A stretch of DNA of 64,000 bases from Acanthaster planci. Its lineage: Eukaryota > Echinodermata > Asteroidea > Valvatida > Acanthasteridae. A program made the translations under genes and the position numbers. Location: positions 2,071,469-2,135,468 of the forward strand of contig NW_019091371.1 in the NCBI RefSeq assembly GCF_001949145.1, given 5' to 3'. Under the pieces are notes generated by a model that did no database searches, had not been told where the DNA came from, and worked only from the letters and a program-made list of their open reading frames with translations. This document shows, one piece after another, positions 61,200-64,000 of this stretch; position 1 is the first letter of the stretch; every line of letters starts with the position of its first letter.

Positions 61200-64000
61200 A
61201 AGCGGCGGCATGAATCGCGTCCAAAATGGCCCATGAACCGCTAAACAGTGAATCTTCGTTCATTAAAAAACTTGTTGAAGGGGAAAATTTTTCTTAGCCG
61301 GTGATTTAATGGCTTTAGCACACTTGTTCCGGCTCTCTTTATCATGGTCACCGTGCCAGGTCTTGATGCAAATTCAATATCCCATTTGAAGTCAATAATA
61401 TCCTAGGTCGTTTACGGTGATGAAGCAATGAATTAGATAATATAAGGTTCACAGTTCTTCCTAGGTTCATCATGATCGGTATACGCTTCCTTTATTGCAG
61501 CATCCACAACAAAGTCTATGGTTACGTCGCCTTAAATGGATTTCAAACATCGATCAAAACCTCACTTCTACTTCATGAACTCGCCTATCTCAGAGGTTGA
61601 TCGGGTTACCTGACTCGGTGTCTTTGAATCACCTTTGCTTCGCTGCTATCTTGGGTCTAACAGGTATCGGAAAAGGGGGCCACGATCATCTCTAGGCTGG
61701 CGAGGACGCTTAACGGTCTGGGAACATTATCTTGCTTTGTCAGTTAGTGAAGGCTGTGATGCCCGAATAAGAAGCTCTCTTTCAGCATGCAAACCCGTAT
61801 AGAAAGAGGCCCTATGTCTGCCGTATTGAGATGCCACACAGAACAAAAGGTCAAGAATCACCATTCATCGAGCAGCGTATGCGACGTGCAAAACAGCTGT
61901 TAGCAATTACGCCATTCCGAAATACCTATTCTTCCAGATCGTTGCGCAGCTCCATCAGAAATCATTTGACACCTACAAAGACAGGTGAAATCTGTAACTT
62001 CTGACAACCACAATCCTTGACGATTCTTGACGCCTCACTTTGCATGAGTAAGGAGCACTCTCTACTGGAACCTGAGAAATTAAGGCAAACACCGCCCAGC
62101 AGGCGTACTTTTGCTTCGGGATTGGCTTCGCCACGAAGCATAATCCAACTCTCTGCGTTTCATTGATTTCAAAAAGTTGTTTCCATTTCCATGAATTCGA
62201 GTCGGTCCCGAATTCATGATCCCAGGTGTCCAAGCTGTCCAGGTGTCCAACTTGTGTCTCGTTCTCCACACGTGAAGGAGAAGAGCGCCAATTGCCACCT
62301 GGCAACGACTGTCTTAGGGAAGAATCCGCCTGACGACATGGGTACTCGGCATAGATTGACGCATACCGGTCTTTGTTTCATGCACATTCTATAACAGAGG
62401 AGATGGAAGAATGCTCATGATTCCACCATTATACGAAACGTTAATTACAGAGGCCGAAAGCTGACGGTTGACCCATCCTTTTGTTCATCGATGAGGAAGT
62501 ATATATCTTTCCGCGTATGGTCCAACCCTTCTTGAACAACAGTTACACATACGTGGATGACCTCCAACTTGCATAACAAAGCAATTTTTGTAATACTATT
62601 GTATTAAGTGCAGCTTCTGCGATGTTTGGTAATTGGGCAAGACGCGTTGGTTCGTATTTGGATAGTCGTGGAGTTTAGATTATCATCGAAAACGATGTAC
62701 ATCCTAATATCTTTCTGAAGTTAAAATCCTGACAAAATATCATACGAGAAACAAATTATAGAAATCTGAACGCTGTACTGTCGATAGAAGTTCGTTATTC
62801 TAAATTTTCGCACAATACTCCTATTTTACTTGGCAAATTTAATAACTTATGGCAGTCCAAAGTGTCACCTTGCTCTTCCCCTAAAATATAATGGTCAGTT
62901 CCAGGTAACCGCCCACTCAAACTTTCCTTTTGAAAGCTAATCGAAGCATCGCTCGAATCATCGATTTGTTTGGTTCGAGATCTGAACCATTTTCTTCAAC
63001 CCCCTAGCAGAGACAGGCAAGTTAGTAGTCATTCTTTACCTTAAGAAAATACAGCCTGGGCGGAAATATGATGAACGCACTCGTACATTCCTCTTGATCG
63101 ATTTCTCTGTCCTCTCTGAAGAAACCAGCCCTAAAGAGATGTCCCCTTCCATTGTTGAATTGAATACCCACTGCTTGAAAACACGTTTTAATTGGTTTTT
63201 ACTGAAAAGGCGGGCTCTTGCTTGAGGACGCTCCAAAAGGGGGCTGCTACTACAAACACGGCGGGTATATCCCCTTACGACGCAACGCGCGTAGCGGCGT
63301 TCTATAACCGTTCAAATTCTCCTCTTAGCCTTTTGAGGATCTGATCGAATCTCCCAGTTCTGTTCTCTTCACAGGGATTACCTAGTTTGATGCGCGCTCA
63401 GTGGCCATTATGGCTCTTGGCGGAGCAGCTCTGCACGGGTACCGGATCACATTGCTGTTTGCACACCTATTTCTACGGGCGATCCCGCAAAATGAGCGGC
63501 AAATTGCAACATTTTGACCTTCCTGGGCGGTGGCCTTTTGAGTAATTGAACACGTAGAGCTACTGTCGCCTCCTCGTCCGGTCCATCGCCATTTACTTGC
63601 CCACCCTTTCACAGGTGTTTAGCAATGTTCAAATGCGACCCATGTGTCATGCTAATTCTAATTTCATTACGGTGAAGTGGTAAGACACAGGTTTAATTTT
63701 CATTTGTGTGCTCTAACTCTATATATTTAGGACACTTGCTAAAAATCAACGCAGATTAATTAAAAGAACAGGTCAACGGTCAATATTATCGATCGCATAA
63801 AAGAGACAGAGCACGCAAGAAAGTAATTCATGAACATTGTCGGGAATATTTTCCATTTCTACTGCAAATGCCCTATGTGCTTTATGGAAAAATTTCAAGG
63901 TACAAATAATCGGATATCGGTTGGTATACTTATGACAAGCGCAGGCAGAGGTACGTAGGCCGCCAGTCGATGAATACAATGCAAACTATCAAATAAACAC
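61200..64000. other. No supported gene
   Basis: A 110-codon minus-strand frame (61973-62305) has a fairly protein-like middle but no splice signals and no recognised family. Nothing else is supported. Confidence 0.4.

Noticed and set aside
1-64000. Bacterial or viral features: operons, CRISPR, rRNA, prophage
   Set aside because: No compact gene order, no ribosome-binding sites, no regularly spaced repeats and no rRNA-like sequence were seen.

Overview
The window reads as nuclear DNA of an animal, most likely a marine invertebrate deuterostome (echinoderm, hemichordate or amphioxus type). It is about 40% GC and AT-rich between genes. There are no long uninterrupted genes and no ribosome-binding sites. 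Short exons are bounded by GT/AG splice sites, with tRNA-derived SINEs, many short inverted-repeat elements, and a large excess of the palindrome TAGGCCTA. The taxon is an inference; no gene here fixes it.

Only one gene is recognised with confidence. At 3215-3448 on the minus strand lies the first coding exon of a GABA-B-type (class C) GPCR or a relative with the same ligand-binding fold. It has a start codon, a signal peptide and the opening of the Venus-flytrap domain, and ends at a strong donor. The rest of the gene must lie beyond the left edge of the window.

Upstream of it on the same strand, about 12.8-19.9 kb, is a probable coiled-coil gene built of a 56-nt exon, a string of very small in-phase exons (9, 9, 12, 18 and 21 nt, with possible 3- and 9-nt extras), a 128-nt exon rich in charged residues, and perhaps a last exon. 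A promoter-like cluster at 57.0-57.2 kb (CRE plus NF-Y boxes, followed by a donor) points the same way and could be its distant start, but the link is not shown. A further exon-like stretch lies at 58.4-58.55 kb, minus strand.

On the plus strand two orphan promoters stand out: a GC-box/TATA/initiator core at 43.35-43.40 kb, and an ETS-site promoter with a first-exon donor at 29.67-29.75 kb. Their genes were not found.

Mobile DNA is mostly short non-autonomous DNA transposons. Three related copies with 8-10 bp target duplications (hAT-like) sit between 7.3 and 9.2 kb. TA-flanked elements lie at 6.4, 15.2 and 36.8 kb; the last carries an array of GGGTCA/TGACCC hexamers and has decayed relatives at 27.5, 46.7 and 59.7 kb. 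Two tRNA-derived SINEs (31 and 45.4 kb), small tandem duplications and G/C homopolymer tracts complete the picture. The rest looks like intron or intergenic DNA. The exciting candidate is the microexon string; it needs RNA evidence before it can be called real.
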